64,000 nucleotides of DNA from Mucilaginibacter defluvii (GCF_039543225.1 NZ_BAABJI010000004.1:682001-746000); one strand, 5' to 3'. Positions 8,887 to 18,170 are shown, counted from the first letter of the stretch. The notes: generated from the sequence alone by a model not told the origin. Program-made: numbers and translations.

Positions 8887-11001
8887 ATGTCAAGAGATCT
8901 TAAATATACAAGAAACATTGGTATTGCCGCTCACATTGATGCCGGTAAAACCACCACTACCGAGCGTATACTTTATTACGCAGGTGTGAGCCACAAGATT
9001 GGTGAGGTGCACGAAGGTGCAGCTACGATGGACTGGATGGCACAAGAGCAGGAGCGTGGTATTACCATCACTTCGGCAGCTACTACCGTGTTCTGGAACT
9101 ACCGCAACAATAAATACCAGGTAAACGTTATCGATACCCCTGGCCACGTGGATTTTACCGTAGAGGTAAACCGTTCATTACGTGTACTTGATGGTCTGGT
9201 ATTCCTTTTCTCAGCAGTTGATGGTGTTGAGCCACAGTCAGAAACTAACTGGCGTTTGGCTAACAACTACAACGTACCGCGTATCGGTTTCGTTAACAAA
9301 ATGGACCGTTCAGGTGCTGACTTTTTAAAAGTTGTTAAGCAGGTTAGAGATATGCTGGGCAGCCACGCTGTGCCGCTGCAAATCCCTATCGGTGCTGAAG
9401 ATGGCTTTAAAGGTGTGGTTGATTTGATCAACTTCCGTGGTGTGGTTTGGAACGAGCACGATAAAGGTATGACCTTTACCGAGGTGCCGATCCCTGACGA
9501 CCTGGTTGATGAAGCTAACGAGTGGAGAGAGAAATTACTTGAAGCTGTTGCTGAGTTTGATGACTCGTTGATGGAGAAATTCTTTGACGATCCGACCACC
9601 ATTACTGAGCGTGAAGTACTTGACGCTTTACGTCAGGCTACCCTGGCCGGTAAGATCGTTCCGATGACTTGCGGTTCATCATTCAAAAACAAAGGTGTAC
9701 AAACCATGCTTGATTATGTAATGGAGTTGTTGCCTTCGCCGCTTGACGTTGAAGCTATTACCGGTACAAACCCTGATACCGGCGAGGAAATTACCCGCCA
9801 GCCGGATATTAAAGAGCCTTTTTCAGCACTTGCATTTAAAATTGCTACCGACCCATTCGTAGGCCGTTTGTGCTTTATCCGCGTTTACTCAGGTAACCTG
9901 GAAGCGGGTTCATATGTATACAACATGCGTTCAGAGAATAAAGAGCGTATCTCCCGTATATTCCAGATGCACGCTAACAAGCAAAACCCGATCCCTAATG
10001 TAGGTGCCGGTGATATTGCTGCAGTAGTAGGCTTTAAGGATATTAAAACCGGTGATACCCTTTGCGACGAGAAACACCCTATCGTGTTAGAGTCAATGCA
10101 ATTCCCTGAGCCGGTTATCGGTTTGGCTATTGAGCCTAAAACTCAGGCTGACGTTGATAAATTAGGTATCGCGCTTGGTAAATTAGCTGAAGAGGATCCA
10201 ACCTTCCGGGTTCAAACAGATCAGGATACAGGTCAAACTGTAATTTCAGGTATGGGTGAGCTTCACTTGGATATCATCATGGACCGTTTGAAACGTGAGT
10301 TCAAGGTTGAGGTTAATCAGGGTGCACCACAGGTAGCTTACAAAGAGGCTATCACCGGTACTACCCAGCACCGCGAAACTTACAAGAAACAAACCGGTGG
10401 CCGTGGTAAATTTGCCGATATTCAGGTTGTTATCTCTCCGGCTGATGACGAGAAAGAAGGTTTACAGTTTGTGAACGAAATCGTAGGTGGTTCAATCCCT
10501 CGCGAGTTCATCCCATCTGTTGAGAAAGGCTTTAAATCAGCTATGGATAACGGTGTGCTTGCAGGCTTCCCGCTTACCGGCTTAAAAGTTCGTTTAATTG
10601 ATGGTTCATTCCACGCGGTCGATTCGGATGCGTTATCTTTCGAGATTGCGGCCCGTTCAGCTTACCGTGCGGCATTGCCAAAATGTAAACCGGTATTGCT
10701 TGAGCCGATCATGAAAATCGAAATCCTTACCCCTGAAGAAAACATGGGTGACGTTATCGGTGACATGAACCGCCGTCGTGGTCAGCTGCAAGGTATGGAT
10801 ACCCGTAACGGTTCTCAGGTAATCAAAGCTATGGTACCACTTTCTGAGATGTTTGGTTACGTAACACAATTACGTACAATCACTTCAGGCCGCGCAACTT
10901 CAACCATGGAGTTTGATCACTACGAAGAAGCGCCACGTAACGTACAGGAAGAAGTTGTTGCTAAAAACAAAGGCCGCCAAAAAGGTGGTGACGACGAATA
11001 A
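8887..11001 (+). CDS. fusA: Elongation factor G
   Basis: GTPase that translocates tRNA and mRNA on the ribosome and helps recycle ribosomes. It has 704 residues, full length. The P-loop [23 protein letters not shown] and NKMD show the GTPase domain; later domains follow the canonical order to [15 protein letters not shown] near the end. It lies in the usual place after rpsG, but both flanking spacers are over 100 bases and carry hairpins. Confidence 0.99.
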   Translation: MSRDLKYTRNIGIAAHIDAGKTTTTERILYYAGVSHKIGEVHEGAATMDWMAQEQERGITITSAATTVFWNYRNNKYQVNVIDTPGHVDFTVEVNRSLRVLDGLVFLFSAVDGVEPQSETNWRLANNYNVPRIGFVNKMDRSGADFLKVVKQVRDMLGSHAVPLQIPIGAEDGFKGVVDLINFRGVVWNEHDKGMTFTEVPIPDDLVDEANEWREKLLEAVAEFDDSLMEKFFDDPTTITEREVLDALRQATLAGKIVPMTCGSSFKNKGVQTMLDYVMELLPSPLDVEAITGTNPDTGEEITRQPDIKEPFSALAFKIATDPFVGRLCFIRVYSGNLEAGSYVYNMRSENKERISRIFQMHANKQNPIPNVGAGDIAAVVGFKDIKTGDTLCDEKHPIVLESMQFPEPVIGLAIEPKTQADVDKLGIALGKLAEEDPTFRVQTDQDTGQTVISGMGELHLDIIMDRLKREFKVEVNQGAPQVAYKEAITGTTQHRETYKKQTGGRGKFADIQVVISPADDEKEGLQFVNEIVGGSIPREFIPSVEKGFKSAMDNGVLAGFPLTGLKVRLIDGSFHAVDSDALSFEIAARSAYRAALPKCKPVLLEPIMKIEILTPEENMGDVIGDMNRRRGQLQGMDTRNGSQVIKAMVPLSEMFGYVTQLRTITSGRATSTMEFDHYEEAPRNVQEEVVAKNKGRQKGGDDE

Positions 11002-11013
11002 TTAGTCTGACGG

Positions 11014-11058
11014 ATTGCACTGATCTGTTTGTGATTTTCACAGATAGATTAGTGCAAT
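11014..11058 (+). promoter_or_regulatory. 20-bp palindrome (RNA hairpin) in fusA-rpsJ spacer
   Basis: Bases 11014-11033 pair completely with 11039-11058 across the loop ATTTT; 17 pairs are Watson-Crick and the other three are G.U in the sense RNA. No T run follows, so a simple terminator is unlikely. Confidence 0.7.
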
Positions 11059-11112
11059 TAAAAATAAACAGGTCATTACCTAATAAATAGCTCTTAGGGA
11101 TGATCAATCAAT

Positions 11113-11149
11113 AAATCAGTGAGATCACTAAACAAATCAGTGAAATCAC
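11113..11149 (+). repeat. 16-bp direct repeat before rpsJ
   Basis: AAATCAGTGAGATCAC (11113-11128) recurs with one change at 11134-11149, a 21-base offset. The same offset separates the two GATTACACCGATTT copies on the other side of fusA. Confidence 0.6.
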
Positions 11150-11164
11150 ACATTAAATAACAAA

Positions 11165-11470
11165 ATGAGCCAAAGAATCAGGATCAAATTAAAATCTTAC
11201 GATTACAACCTGGTTGACAAGTCAGCCGAGAAGATCGTAAAAACAGTAAAGCCAACCGGCGCTGTAGTTAGCGGACCGCTGCCTTTACCAACCGAAAAGA
11301 AAATTTTCACTGTATTACGTTCACCACACGTAAACAAAAAGGCACGTGAGCAATTTCAACTTTGCTCATACAAGCGTTTATTAGACATCTACAGCTCAAA
11401 CTCAAAAACTGTTGATGCTTTAATGAAGCTTGAATTGCCAAGCGGTGTTGAAGTAGAGATCAAAGTGTGA
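11165..11470 (+). CDS. rpsJ: 30S ribosomal protein S10
   Basis: A head protein of the 30S subunit, known as NusE in antitermination. It has 101 residues, full length, with the family features [12 protein letters not shown] and [12 protein letters not shown]. It is normally the first gene of a continuous S10 operon. Here a strong terminator follows within 25 bases and rplC lies 5.4 kb downstream. Confidence 0.98.
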   Translation: MSQRIRIKLKSYDYNLVDKSAEKIVKTVKPTGAVVSGPLPLPTEKKIFTVLRSPHVNKKAREQFQLCSYKRLLDIYSSNSKTVDALMKLELPSGVEVEIKV

Positions 11471-11494
11471 TAGTACCGGAAGATCCGAAAATAA

Positions 11495-11535
11495 CAAAAC
11501 AGCCATTTGCCCAAAGCAAATGGCTGTTTTGTTTT
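11495..11535 (+). terminator. Strong terminator after rpsJ
   Basis: A perfect 16-bp stem (11495-11510 with 11516-11531), loop CCAAA, then TTTT. The A-rich left flank suggests it also works on the minus strand for the small gene that follows. Confidence 0.93.
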
Positions 11536-11545
11536 AAGCCGTTAT

Positions 11546-11743
11546 TTACCTGATGCAATGATCGTGATCCTGCCAGTAGATCAGCTCCAGGTATAAGCGC
11601 TTGTTTACTGCCAGCTCGGTTTTCTTCCTTTCCAATTGTTGCTCCAGTTCGGCGCCGGTAAGTGATGCGGGCAGCGTGATGTACGAAATTACATTGCCTG
11701 TTTGCAGGTTTATGAACTCGTAATGCTTTAATTCCTGTTTCAT
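11546..11743 (-). CDS. Small hypothetical protein, 65 residues
   Basis: I do not recognise a family. The sequence looks like a folded, globular small protein (MKQELKHYEFINLQTG, then a charged helix containing ELEQQLERKKTELAVNKRL, then YLELIYWQD). It ends just before the shared terminator of rpsJ. A longer frame on the same strand (11460-11750) has poorer composition and runs through the terminator. Confidence 0.5.
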   Translation of the reverse strand: MKQELKHYEFINLQTGNVISYITLPASLTGAELEQQLERKKTELAVNKRLYLELIYWQDHDHCIR

Positions 11744-11905
11744 AATGCAAAAATTTAAAGTAAAACCAGGAAATATGTGAGGCAGCGTCGGCTATAATAG
11801 GTATGTAAATATAGCTAAAATAATACCAGATTGTTTCTTCGGAATTAATTTATTTTCTTTTAAACAATTCGCGAAAGCGCGCGGTTACCCTTAAAATAAA
11901 TCATT

Positions 11906-12070
11906 ATGGCAAAGCAACATCATAAAGAAGAGGAAAAAGAATTGCGTACTGAGGGCCCTATCAGTGAGAAGGACGAAGTAAAAGAGGCGGAATCCCGCAC
12001 GGCGAAACAGCAACCTAAAAAGACGGATGAAAGCGTAGCCGCTGATCTGAAAAACCGGGAAAAGAAATAG
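11906..12070 (+). CDS. Small highly charged protein, 54 residues
   Basis: ATG at 11906 opens a 54-residue frame (MAKQHHKEEEKELRTEG...NREKK) made almost entirely of Lys, Glu, Asp, Arg and small residues. It is probably disordered; short proteins of this make-up are common in Bacteroidota and mostly uncharacterised. The preceding 160 bases contain no other gene, only a small GCGCGAAAGCGCGC-type stem. No function can be inferred. Confidence 0.5.
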   Translation: MAKQHHKEEEKELRTEGPISEKDEVKEAESRTAKQQPKKTDESVAADLKNREKK

Positions 12071-12120
12071 CGGGGCTTTGGCCCGTTCACCTGCGATATT
12101 TGCCTATACCATTTTATTGC

Positions 12121-12750
12121 CTATCTGCCCATCAGTTCATCCAGCTTATTACGCTCGGTTTGCAGTTCGCGGGCAAGCTTTTTCTCTTTTTCGTTAGCCT
12201 TGGTTTTATAGGTCTGGAATTCTTCCGATAGCTCATTGTAAAGCTTAATGCGGTATTTGGCTTCCTGCCTGAAACGTGTGGTAGTAATAATAACTATGGC
12301 CAGCGTAATGCCAAAGCCTAACACCAGGCCCCACATCAATGTATTGTAGGCGGCTTTAGTAAGGCCGATACCGAGCAGGTTGATCTGGTCAACCCGTGAG
12401 TTTGCTGCTGATATGGTTTCATCTTTGGCAGTAACATCTGCGTTTAGTTTTTTAATTGTTGCCGCCTGGCTGTTTACCGTGGCCTGCGCTTTACGTAGTG
12501 CCGCACGCTCGGTTTTAATGGTATCCATTACGTTGCGGTAAAACGCGCCGATAACGGGTTGCTGATAGTTGTATGTTTTGGTAAGCAGGTAACGGTACTG
12601 GCCGCTCAGGCTACGATCGGTATTTTGAGGAGCCGCGGTTTGCGCGCGTGCTTGTGTAGGCGTTGCGGCTTTTTTAGTAGAGTCCTGCCCTTGGGCGAAC
12701 GAAAAAAACGCTATAAAAATAATTATCGGGGTAAAAAATAATCTCTTCAT
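12121..12750 (-). CDS. Exported coiled-coil membrane protein, unknown
   Basis: 209 residues. A signal peptide is visible (MKRLFFTPIIIFIAFFSFAQG), then a Thr/Gln/Ala-rich linker, a coiled-coil stretch at about 80-120 (ERAALRKAQATVNSQAATIK), a membrane segment at about 135-158 (LMWGLVLGFGITLAIVII), and a second highly charged coiled coil to the end. The layout suggests a periplasmic domain anchored by one helix with a cytoplasmic helical tail. I do not recognise a family. Confidence 0.7.
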   Translation of the reverse strand: MKRLFFTPIIIFIAFFSFAQGQDSTKKAATPTQARAQTAAPQNTDRSLSGQYRYLLTKTYNYQQPVIGAFYRNVMDTIKTERAALRKAQATVNSQAATIKKLNADVTAKDETISAANSRVDQINLLGIGLTKAAYNTLMWGLVLGFGITLAIVIITTTRFRQEAKYRIKLYNELSEEFQTYKTKANEKEKKLARELQTERNKLDELMGR

Positions 12751-12879
12751 AGGTATAGCTTTGATGTTTTACTTTAAACGACTTTAACCGGTAATTTGTT
12801 ATTTACCCTCGCAGCCGCTTGCAATAAACGAAAATAATGTTTCATTCCAAAATATGCCTTGCATACTTATATTAGCAAC

Positions 12880-14139
12880 ATGTTAATAGGCATTATAGGT
12901 TTGGGCGATATGGGGCGTTTATACGCCAAGGCTTTTGCAAAGGCGGGTTACGAAGTGTTTGGCTGCGATATGCCCGAAAACAGGGAGAAGCTCGAAGCCG
13001 ACCTTGCCCCTCACGGCGTAAAACTGCTGGAGAGCGGCAAAGAGATCGCCCACCGCTGCGACCTTATCATTTACTCGGTAGAGGCCGAGAAAGTAATGCA
13101 GGTAGTTGCCGAGTACGGACCGATCACTAAGTATGGCGCCATTGTAGCCGGGCAAACCTCAGTAAAGCACCCCGAAATAACCGCTTTTGAAAAGCACCTG
13201 CCTGCTGATGCCAACATCATAACCTTTCATGCCATGCACGGGCCGGGCTTTGCCCCCGAAGGCCAAAAGCTGATACTGATAAATCATCGTGCTGAGGCGG
13301 ATGCTTATAAGCGCATGCTTGATCTGTTTACGGCCATCGGCTCAGATGTGGTGGAGTTAAAAGATTACCACGAGCACGACCGTATCGTGGCCGATACACA
13401 GGCCGTAACCCATGTAGGTTTTGAAAGTATGGGCACCGCATGGAGCAATGCCGGCTTTTTTCCCTGGGATAATGGCTCGTACCATGGCGGTATTGATAAT
13501 GTGAAGATATTAACCACCCTGCGTATATTCAGTTACAAGGCGCACGTGTATGCCGGTTTGGCTATCATGAACCCATATGCGCGCCAGCAGGTAAAACGCT
13601 ATGCGCAATCCGAGTCGGAGTTGTTTAAGCTTATGATTATGGAAGAGGAACAAAAGTTTCGCGACAGGCTGTACCGCGCGCGCGATTTTGTTTTCCACGA
13701 AAGCCGCAAGCCTATCATGTTCAACGATGCCGTAATGAAGGAGTTTTCGTTAGCCGATGGTCCTGCCCAGCGCAAGCCTAACTCGCACCTTAGTATTTTG
13801 AGTATGGTTGACGCCTGGTATCATTTGGGCGTTAGTCCGTACGATAACCTGATAGCTCAAACCCCACCGTTCCGTTTAAGGCTGGGCATTGCCGAATATC
13901 TTTTTAAGAATGAGGAACTGCTTGAAGAATCCATAAAAACCGCCCTGTACGATAAAACCATCCGTGGCGACGATCTGGAATTTCACTCCGCCGTGCGTGA
14001 GTGGTCGTCCATCATAGGCTATGGCGACATGGAAGGCTACAAAAAACACTTTAACCAGGTGCAGGCTTTTTTTAAGGACAGGCTTGATGAAGGCAACAAG
14101 CAAAGCGCCGAACTCATCAGACGGTTGACGATGGAGTAA
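12880..14139 (+). CDS. Prephenate dehydrogenase-like protein
   Basis: 419 residues from the ATG at 12880. An N-terminal Rossmann fold begins at once with MLIGIIGLGDMG, followed by long helical regions. Length and layout resemble the fungal-type (Tyr1) prephenate dehydrogenases, which make 4-hydroxyphenylpyruvate for tyrosine synthesis. No other aromatic amino-acid gene is adjacent. The frame can be extended to a TTG at 12859, but the ATG places GLGDMG at the normal distance from the N terminus. Substrate assignment is from resemblance only. Confidence 0.7.
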   Translation: MLIGIIGLGDMGRLYAKAFAKAGYEVFGCDMPENREKLEADLAPHGVKLLESGKEIAHRCDLIIYSVEAEKVMQVVAEYGPITKYGAIVAGQTSVKHPEITAFEKHLPADANIITFHAMHGPGFAPEGQKLILINHRAEADAYKRMLDLFTAIGSDVVELKDYHEHDRIVADTQAVTHVGFESMGTAWSNAGFFPWDNGSYHGGIDNVKILTTLRIFSYKAHVYAGLAIMNPYARQQVKRYAQSESELFKLMIMEEEQKFRDRLYRARDFVFHESRKPIMFNDAVMKEFSLADGPAQRKPNSHLSILSMVDAWYHLGVSPYDNLIAQTPPFRLRLGIAEYLFKNEELLEESIKTALYDKTIRGDDLEFHSAVREWSSIIGYGDMEGYKKHFNQVQAFFKDRLDEGNKQSAELIRRLTME

Positions 14140-14172
14140 TAAAAATCAATAACCAAATCTTATTACAATATA

Positions 14173-16026
14173 ATGAACAAGTTTTTTGTAAAGCTAAGGC
14201 ATGTGTTTCTGCCTTTCTTACTCATCTCGGTAACTACTATATCTGCCTATGTCTTAGTGCATTGGCTTGTATTCATCAAGTTTGAGCTTTTTGAACTGGA
14301 TGATCTGTGGCAGAACTTTATTATTCCTGGGGCGGTAGCGGTAATAATGGCATATATTTTTATACCCCCAATTATTAAACGATTAGATTTTACCGCCCGG
14401 AAAAACAAGTCAGGTGATCCGGTTAATGGCGCCATGATTTTTGTAATTATTTCAATATTACCTGCTTTATTTATTGCATTGAATTGTGTAGAAACTAAAA
14501 CAGGTAAACTCACTACTCTTGAGCATATTGGTTCTATAAATAAACAATCGCTTACTAGGTATTACAAGTTAAAGGAGTTTTACCTTGATAAGCAGGCAGT
14601 GAGAATATATTCCGTATTCAAGACTTCAGGGAAATATGATCAGAATTTTGATATGACTATTTACTGTGCCGTGCCAATACGGGATTCTTTGGAAAGTCAA
14701 CCGGCAAATAATGTAGGTCTTAATACCGGTCGGGGTAATTTCCGCATCGATATGAAAAAGGCGCTGATATTGGTGAATGGGAAGAAGTTTTCAAATGATA
14801 GTCTTAAATACATCGACCCTAATACAGTTACTGATGTGCAGGTTATTAATCCTAAAGCATCTGTTGCGCTTTATGGCAATGCGGCTAAATATGGGGTGGT
14901 ACATGTAATTATAAAAGATAAGCCTATAGATAGTGGTTCGCTCGCTGTTGCTGAGAATCCAAATGCTTGGCTGGCTGTTTCTTACAAGAAAACTATCTCG
15001 AACGACCTGTCTCCACAGGAAAAGGAAACGGCCTATAATAATTTTGCTGCTGTATCTCAGTCAGAATTTAACAAGGTAGATCAGGGTACATTTATCTATC
15101 TCGAAAGGCTCCGTAAAAGTGACGACCTGTCAAACTTTCGTACCGCGATAAGCCAAAAGGATAAAAGTATTGTTGCAGATAAAACCATATTATTAAAACC
15201 TGCTTACGAACCGTTTGAATCGCGGGCAGGCAACAGCTTTAAGTGGATATTCGGCTCATTTGGTATCGGTGCATTTGTCTTTTTCATTTTCATTCAGTTT
15301 TTCCCGCTTCGCAAAAATCATCAGCGTAAGTTGAGCTCAAAGCGATTCAGATGGCTGTGGCTAAACGATGTTAAGACGATTTTATGGCCAAGAACAGGAT
15401 ATGTTGTAACGCCAATACTTATTGTATTAAATATAACGGTATTTTTTGCCATGGTAATCGCAGGTTTAGGTTTCATATCTTTCAGCTCAACCGATCTGCT
15501 GCTTTGGGGTGCCGATTATCGGCCTGCTGTTATGGATGGCGATTACTGGCGTTTGTTCACAGCTACGTTTCTGCATGGTGGAGTAATGCACCTGTTTTTA
15601 AATATGTATGGACTTATGTTTATAGGCGTTATGCTTGAACCGGTTATTGGCAGCCGAAAATTCGCACTGGCTTACCTTTTTGCTGGCCTTGCCGGCAGCG
15701 CGGCAAGTTTGTGGTGGCACCCTGCAACGGTTGGCGTAGGTGCTTCGGGTGCTATTTTTGGGATGTATGGCGTTTACCTGGCGTTGCTAACTACCAGCAT
15801 GTACACGTCAGCGCAACGAAAAATATTGCTTACCAATATGGTTATTTTCATTGGCATTAACCTGCTTATGGGTATAAGAGGCGCAGTTGATAATGCCGCG
15901 CATATCGGGGGACTAGTAACAGGTATAATAGCCGGTTATGCTGTTTATCCCTTCATAAAACAGCGCATTGATAGTAGTAATAATGAGCAAGAATTATTGC
16001 ATGAACCGGAAGAGAATGCCGTGTAA
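14173..16026 (+). CDS. Rhomboid protease with TonB-plug-like insert
   Basis: 617 residues. The last 210 form a rhomboid intramembrane serine protease: HGGVMHLFLN (H473, N477), GASGAIFG with nucleophile S525, and AAHIGG with H577 completing the dyad. The first 350 residues are unusual: two or three membrane helices (about 12-34, 50-66, 86-104), then an extracytoplasmic region. Within it, residues 197-248 (ALILVNGKKFS ... IDPNTVTDVQVINPK ... VALYGNAAKYGVVHVII) follow the pattern of the SusC/TonB-receptor plug. Another helix (about 356-378) leads into the rhomboid core. Substrate unknown. Confidence 0.85.
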   Translation: MNKFFVKLRHVFLPFLLISVTTISAYVLVHWLVFIKFELFELDDLWQNFIIPGAVAVIMAYIFIPPIIKRLDFTARKNKSGDPVNGAMIFVIISILPALFIALNCVETKTGKLTTLEHIGSINKQSLTRYYKLKEFYLDKQAVRIYSVFKTSGKYDQNFDMTIYCAVPIRDSLESQPANNVGLNTGRGNFRIDMKKALILVNGKKFSNDSLKYIDPNTVTDVQVINPKASVALYGNAAKYGVVHVIIKDKPIDSGSLAVAENPNAWLAVSYKKTISNDLSPQEKETAYNNFAAVSQSEFNKVDQGTFIYLERLRKSDDLSNFRTAISQKDKSIVADKTILLKPAYEPFESRAGNSFKWIFGSFGIGAFVFFIFIQFFPLRKNHQRKLSSKRFRWLWLNDVKTILWPRTGYVVTPILIVLNITVFFAMVIAGLGFISFSSTDLLLWGADYRPAVMDGDYWRLFTATFLHGGVMHLFLNMYGLMFIGVMLEPVIGSRKFALAYLFAGLAGSAASLWWHPATVGVGASGAIFGMYGVYLALLTTSMYTSAQRKILLTNMVIFIGINLLMGIRGAVDNAAHIGGLVTGIIAGYAVYPFIKQRIDSSNNEQELLHEPEENAV

Positions 16027-16028
16027 CA

Positions 16029-16685
16029 TTAACCCTCTATCTTCAACAAATAAGTAGCCTTTTTACCGGCAACCTTATGCTGGTCATCAAATTGCTCTTC
16101 GGCAATGAGGATGCTGTTTGACAAGAATTCTTTGCCAAGTACTTCTTCAGCCTGATCAATATTGTATTCTTTATCTTTTATTAGGAAGAAGAAACCATAG
16201 TCGGATTTGCGGAGTTCTTTCATGCTGACCATAGCTTTTCGCGTGGTAAAATCAATCGGTATCGTATATTGTACTCTTACAAGCTTTCCTTTTTGTATCC
16301 CGGGTTTCCATTTAGGCGAGTTAGTTAAAACCCTTACAGCCTCTGCCTCACAACCGGCACCAATGCAGCTTAAGGGTGTAGCTTCAACAATACTTCCATC
16401 TTTATCAACAATAAATTGCATCTTCAGCTTGCCGTTAATGCCTATAAGTTGAGCGACTTCAGGGTATTTTAAACTTTTCTCGATGTATTTGCAAAATGCT
16501 TCAATGCCTCCTTTAAACTGAGGTTGCATTTCGTCATCGTCTATTATCGGTATCGTTGTATCAGGAATTTGAGGGTTTTTTACCTCAATTATCTTCGATG
16601 AAGAAGATGTTGTATCTTGCTTTTCCTGCCCGTAAGCGACAATTGAAGTTATTGCAGTAATAATTAAAGTAAAAACAGGTTTCAT
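16029..16685 (-). CDS. TonB C-terminal-domain protein, periplasmic
   Basis: 218 residues. A cleavable-looking signal peptide (to about AYG at 17-19) replaces the usual TonB membrane anchor. The TonB C-terminal fold spans about 55-152, with GGIEAFCKYIEKSLKYP, GKLKMQFIVDKDG and SPKWKPGIQKGK. About 65 residues of unknown fold follow. No long proline-rich linker is seen, so energy coupling to ExbB/ExbD is doubtful. It converges on the rhomboid gene with only two bases between the stop codons. Confidence 0.8.
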   Translation of the reverse strand: MKPVFTLIITAITSIVAYGQEKQDTTSSSSKIIEVKNPQIPDTTIPIIDDDEMQPQFKGGIEAFCKYIEKSLKYPEVAQLIGINGKLKMQFIVDKDGSIVEATPLSCIGAGCEAEAVRVLTNSPKWKPGIQKGKLVRVQYTIPIDFTTRKAMVSMKELRKSDYGFFFLIKDKEYNIDQAEEVLGKEFLSNSILIAEEQFDDQHKVAGKKATYLLKIEG

Positions 16686-16814
16686 TTAGGTTTGGTTTAT
16701 CAGACTAATTTATACAATTATCAACTTGTCGTCAAGGCAATAGGTGTTTTGTTGAGGCTGATGACGTAACTGCATGACACCTAAATAAATATTTTAAAAA
16801 TAACTTCGTAACTA

Positions 16815-16845
16815 TTTGACAATTAAAGTAAAATTTCTAACTTTG
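16815..16845 (+). promoter_or_regulatory. Promoter of the rplC operon
   Basis: TTTG (16815-16818), 19 bases, TAACTTTG (16838-16845). It shows that the main ribosomal operon here starts afresh at rplC. A stem TCCC/GGGA (16849-16852, 16859-16862) sits at the predicted transcript start. Confidence 0.85.
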
Positions 16846-16848
16846 CCG

Positions 16849-16919
16849 TCCCTTAAACGGGAATATTACGCCTTGAACGAAGCCCTACTGCTTCGATGGG
16901 CTTTAACAAATTAAAAGAA
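16849..16919 (+). promoter_or_regulatory. Structured leader of rplC with alternative stems
   Basis: After the mini stem-loop at the transcript start, GAAGC (16879-16883) can pair with GCTTC (16890-16894), or AAGCCC (16880-16885) can pair with GGGCTT (16898-16903). The two options share bases and exclude each other. The second stem ends 16 bases before the rplC start. Confidence 0.5.
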
Positions 16920-17537
16920 ATGTCAGGAATTATTGGTAAAAAAGTAGGAATGACCAGCATTTTCGACGAGTCAGGGAAAAACATCCCATGTACTGTGATC
17001 GAGGCTGGCCCTTGCGTAGTTACGCAAGTGAAGTCTGTTGAAGCAGACGGGTATGCTGCTGTTCAGTTGGCATACGGCGAAAAAAAGGAAAAAAACACTA
17101 CTGCTCCTTTAAAAGGCCATTTCCAAAAAGCCGGCACTGCGCCAAAAAGCAAGCTGGTTGAGTTCAAATCATTCGAGGATCAAAAATCATTAGGCGACAC
17201 CGTTACTGTCGACATTTTTGAGATTGGTGATTTTGTGGACGTGGTTGGTACCTCAAAAGGTAAAGGTTTTCAGGGTGTTGTAAAGCGCCACGGGTTTGGC
17301 GGTGTGGGTATGCAAACTCACGGCCAGCACAACCGTTTACGTGCGCCGGGTTCATTAGGTGCGTCATCATGGCCATCACGCGTATTTAAAGGTATGCGCA
17401 TGGCGGGACAAACCGGTAACGTTCGCGTTAAGGTTCAGAACCTGGAAGTAGTAAAGGTATTTGCTGAGCAAAACCTATTAGTTGTTAAAGGTTCCATCCC
17501 AGGAGCCAAGGGTTCATTCGTAATAGTGGATAAATAA
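16920..17537 (+). CDS. rplC: 50S ribosomal protein L3
   Basis: Early-assembling 23S rRNA-binding protein near the peptidyl-transferase centre. The start at 16920 gives [15 protein letters not shown], the normal L3 N terminus, and 205 residues; a start 24 bases upstream would add an unusual extension and lie inside the leader stem. [19 protein letters not shown] is the conserved central loop, whose glutamine is methylated in some bacteria. It is the first gene of the long ribosomal transcript and is one base from rplD. Confidence 0.98.
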   Translation: MSGIIGKKVGMTSIFDESGKNIPCTVIEAGPCVVTQVKSVEADGYAAVQLAYGEKKEKNTTAPLKGHFQKAGTAPKSKLVEFKSFEDQKSLGDTVTVDIFEIGDFVDVVGTSKGKGFQGVVKRHGFGGVGMQTHGQHNRLRAPGSLGASSWPSRVFKGMRMAGQTGNVRVKVQNLEVVKVFAEQNLLVVKGSIPGAKGSFVIVDK

Positions 17538-17538
17538 G

Positions 17539-18168
17539 ATGGAAGTGAATGTATTGAACATCTCAGGTAAAGAAACAGGTGCCAAGGTGCAGCTTCCTGA
17601 GTCCGTATTCGGTATTGAGCCAAACGACCATGCTATCTATCTTGACGTTAAGCAGTATTTAGCTAACCAACGCCAAGGTACTCACAAAGCAAAACAGCGT
17701 AATGAAATTGCAGGTTCAACCCGCAAGCTATACAAACAAAAAGGTACCGGTGGTGCCCGTGCTGGTAGCATCAAATCGCCATTGTTTAATGGTGGTGGCC
17801 GTGTATTTGGCCCGCAGCCGCGCGATTACAGCTTTAAGCTGAACAAAAAGCTTAAAGCACTGGCTCGTAAGTCAGCCCTGTCATACAAAGCTCAGGACAA
17901 CAACATCGTTGTTTTAGAGGACTTTAACTTTGACAGTGTTAAAACCAAGAACTACGTAAAGCTGGTAGCCGATCTTAACGTGTCTGACGTTAAAACATTG
18001 CTGGTATTGCCTGCTGCAAATAACAATGTGTATTTATCAAGCAGAAACCTTAAAAAAGCAAAGGTTATCACTGCCGATCAGTTAAGCACTTATGACGTAC
18101 TTAACGCCGGTAAACTTTTGTTAACTGCTGGTTCTGTTAAAACTTTGGAGGAAGCGTTAGCTAAGTAA
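17539..18168 (+). CDS. rplD: 50S ribosomal protein L4
   Basis: Lines the exit tunnel with a long loop (residues about 45-100, [19 protein letters not shown]). It has 209 residues, full length. In gammaproteobacteria L4 represses its own operon by binding the leader; whether it acts on the leader before rplC here is open. It is tightly spaced between rplC and rplW. Confidence 0.98.
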   Translation: MEVNVLNISGKETGAKVQLPESVFGIEPNDHAIYLDVKQYLANQRQGTHKAKQRNEIAGSTRKLYKQKGTGGARAGSIKSPLFNGGGRVFGPQPRDYSFKLNKKLKALARKSALSYKAQDNNIVVLEDFNFDSVKTKNYVKLVADLNVSDVKTLLVLPAANNNVYLSSRNLKKAKVITADQLSTYDVLNAGKLLLTAGSVKTLEEALAK

Positions 18169-18170
18169 TT

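Noticed and set aside
11460-11750. 96-residue minus-strand frame after rpsJ
   Set aside because: It reads through the strong terminator and into rpsJ; the 65-residue frame on the same strand has better protein character.
12859-12879. TTG start for the prephenate-dehydrogenase-like gene
   Set aside because: The ATG at 12880 places the Rossmann motif at the usual distance from the N terminus.
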